Shown in pieces: positions 62,401 to 64,000 of a stretch of DNA of 64,000 nt (positions are counted from its first letter, which is position 1; every line of letters begins with the position of its first letter). The notes beneath the pieces were generated by a model. That model saw only the letters and a program-made list of their open reading frames with translations, searched no databases and was not told where the DNA came from. The stretch comes from Spirodela intermedia (Eukaryota > Streptophyta > Magnoliopsida > Alismatales > Araceae): contig LR746278.1 of the NCBI GenBank assembly GCA_902729315.2, positions 4,721,501-4,785,500 of the forward strand, in the 5' to 3' direction. A program made the position numbers and the translations under genes.

Positions 62401-63962
62401 GTGGTGACTATGTGAATAGGGATGTGGTCGTTAAAAATGGTGCCTTGGGAAAAGAATTAGTGAGGGAGGGTGAGGATGTATTCTTTGGTTAATCAGAGAG
62501 AATAGGATATCATAGTAGATACCAATGACATGGAAATATAGTGGAACAATCCTGTTGGAATGAAGGAATCTTACTGTTAGCCATGCAATGCTTCTTGATA
62601 GTCTTTAGGTGTCTGTCTATATATATTTGTTTTCGTTTCTTAAATTTTTATTACGTCCATGGGTGTAACATATTCTCTACCCGGATAAGGGCTACTGCAT
62701 TTAGGCAAGACATGCTGTAATTCGCACGATGTTTTAATCTTGAACTACAAACTTTTGTTGATGTCTGTGGCTGGGTTAGAGATGTGGTGCAATTTATATT
62801 TAGAGGAACTTCAACAGTATTATCTCAGAACTACCATTCTTTTTCTCATGAAATCAAACTTTATTACACACTTTGTTAACATGGTATATGATGATATGGT
62901 AGTTGCAGAGAAACAGGATAATATGTGAAATGACAAAATAGGAATGCCTGTTCGAATTTTTTAAGAGTAAGTTGAAAGTAGATGTTGATGTTGGAAGAGA
63001 AATAAGCGCAGAGATGGCATGTTTTTTTCATAAATCTTTGGAAAGAAGTACTTATTTATCTCTATCAGAAGTCTGGCATCTTCACCATGGGGCATCACTT
63101 CATATAGAAGTTTCTTCTTTACGAATTTCACTCGATTTTCATCTCACTCTATTCACCTTTATTCTTTAGGCACACCCTGTTGATTTTATAAGATAGATCA
63201 ATGGCACTACATCCGGTAAATTGATATATAATTTCATGGTTACATTGGTTCCCTAGCAGTCATTTCTCCTGGCATAATATATATCCAATAACGAGAAGAA
63301 GAAATTTTATGAATCCCTTGGGATGATTGTCGTTGTGCTTATAGCATTCCATCAGAGTAGCTTAAAAAATATATGGATTATTTCCGCAATACCTATTGGA
63401 TATGACAATTTTTAAAAAAATCATTATGTTCTGAGATAGGGGCTTTCATGCAACTGTTTATAAAACTCGTAATAAAAAATGATTTTTTCTATGCTTGTAG
63501 TAATCCTTTGTATTTTAATATATGAAGGCGGGAAGAAATATCAGATCAAAGGCTGCTCAGGTCAGGGAGGCTTTGCTCAAGTGTTCAAAGCTTATGTAGA
63601 CAACAATCCTGAGATTGTTGTTGCACTAAAGGTTTCTGTTACCTCTACATGCAGATATATACTAATGGCGGACCAAGATTTGTCATGGTGAATCACTACT
63701 TTTTTTTTCATTTTTGCAGATACAGAAACCTGCTTTTCCTTGGGAATTCTATATGTACCGACAGCTTGACATGCGTATACCAGATAATGAAGTATGCCAT
63801 TTTCTTTTCCACATGATCTACGATTTTGAGTCAAAATATTTTGATTGCTCATGATGATTGAGTTTTATTCAGAGATCAAGCTTTGGAGTCGCTCATGGTA
63901 TTTATCTTTATTCTGACTGGAGTGTGCTTGTTACTGACTACTTGTCTCATGGAACACTTCAG
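59480..63962 (+). CDS. BUB1: BUB1/MAD3-type spindle checkpoint kinase (5' part; continues past the right edge)
   Basis: These proteins monitor kinetochore attachment and delay anaphase. Exons read: 59480-59693 (or 59689), 59776 (or 59781)-59938, 60055-60145, 61136-61174, 61731-61814, 61902-61989, 63528-63631, 63720-63791 and 63873-63962; from the third exon on, phases agree throughout. The N-terminal TPR-like Mad3/BUB1 region is seen in YVRLLESCVRKF, LMYEAYAIFLASAG and EANNIYQLGIDR. A short polar linker (exons 4-6) leads to the kinase domain: glycine loop GCSGQGGFAQVFKAYV, then VVALKIQKPAFPWEFYMYRQLD, with Lys in ALK, and FGVAHGIYLYSD. The catalytic loop is beyond the window. The first intron has two possible splice pairs; the longer one (GTAT|gtacgg to gggag|TGAAGG) keeps family spacing better but uses a weaker donor. 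Intron 6 is 1.5 kb. Confidence 0.87.
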
Positions 63963-64000
63963 GTAAAATTAAGATGGACTCCGTCATATTGTTCCAACTA

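Noticed and set aside
1-64000. CRISPR arrays, bacterial operons or riboswitches
   Set aside because: The window is plant nuclear DNA with spliced genes; no evenly spaced repeat-spacer array is present.

Overview
This is nuclear DNA from a flowering plant. The evidence is intron-rich genes with plant-specific family members (a glutamate receptor-like channel, a plastid-type APS reductase with a fused thioredoxin-like domain, an intron-less pentatricopeptide-repeat gene) and a plant-type Ty3/gypsy retrotransposon. Several coding exons are clearly GC-richer than the AT-rich introns and spacers, as in monocots and some early-diverging angiosperms. I cannot name the species. All gene models were built by reading exons, splice sites and phases directly; no alignment or expression data were available.

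Layout, left to right. 0-8.8 kb: minus-strand gene for the catalytic subunit of a Rab3 GTPase-activating protein, N-terminal two thirds only; the 3' part lies left of the window. 9-16.4 kb: AT-rich, repeat-derived spacer with a complete 1.63-kb solo LTR (13540-15171). 16.4-26.4 kb: two tandem minus-strand glutamate receptor-like (GLR) genes, a decayed copy (16439-18344) and an intact five-exon copy (21830-26407, 963 aa). 29.9-32.7 kb: plus-strand tyrosyl-DNA phosphodiesterase 2 with two RanBP2-type zinc fingers. 34.8-37.0 kb: plus-strand 5'-adenylylsulfate reductase, six exons, 465 aa. 37-40.6 kb: spacer with a retrotransposon gag remnant. 40.6-52.1 kb: an 11.5-kb degenerate Ty3/gypsy element of the Athila/Tat type, with two LTRs, a primer-binding site and broken gag, protease, RT, RNase H and integrase; a 1.53-kb solo LTR of another family is nested in it (48823-50351). 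54.7-56.3 kb: minus-strand small RRM protein. 57.8-59.1 kb: plus-strand PPR gene. 59.5 kb to the end: plus-strand BUB1/MAD3-type spindle-checkpoint kinase, continuing to the right.

The genes are unrelated housekeeping or stress genes (vesicle trafficking, ion signalling, DNA repair, sulfate assimilation, RNA handling, mitosis) and do not form a pathway or cluster. The only local duplication is the GLR pair.

The most unusual signal is inside the two solo LTRs, which belong to one family and lie in opposite orientation 34 kb apart. On their antisense strand both keep a plant snRNA-type upstream sequence element (RTCCCACATCG) exactly 25 bases ahead of a TATATAG box. Downstream is a roughly 185-190-base stretch free of T runs, containing a long hairpin with partly compensated changes, and then a TTTT stop. 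This is the layout of a plant RNA polymerase III small-RNA gene carried inside a retrotransposon LTR.
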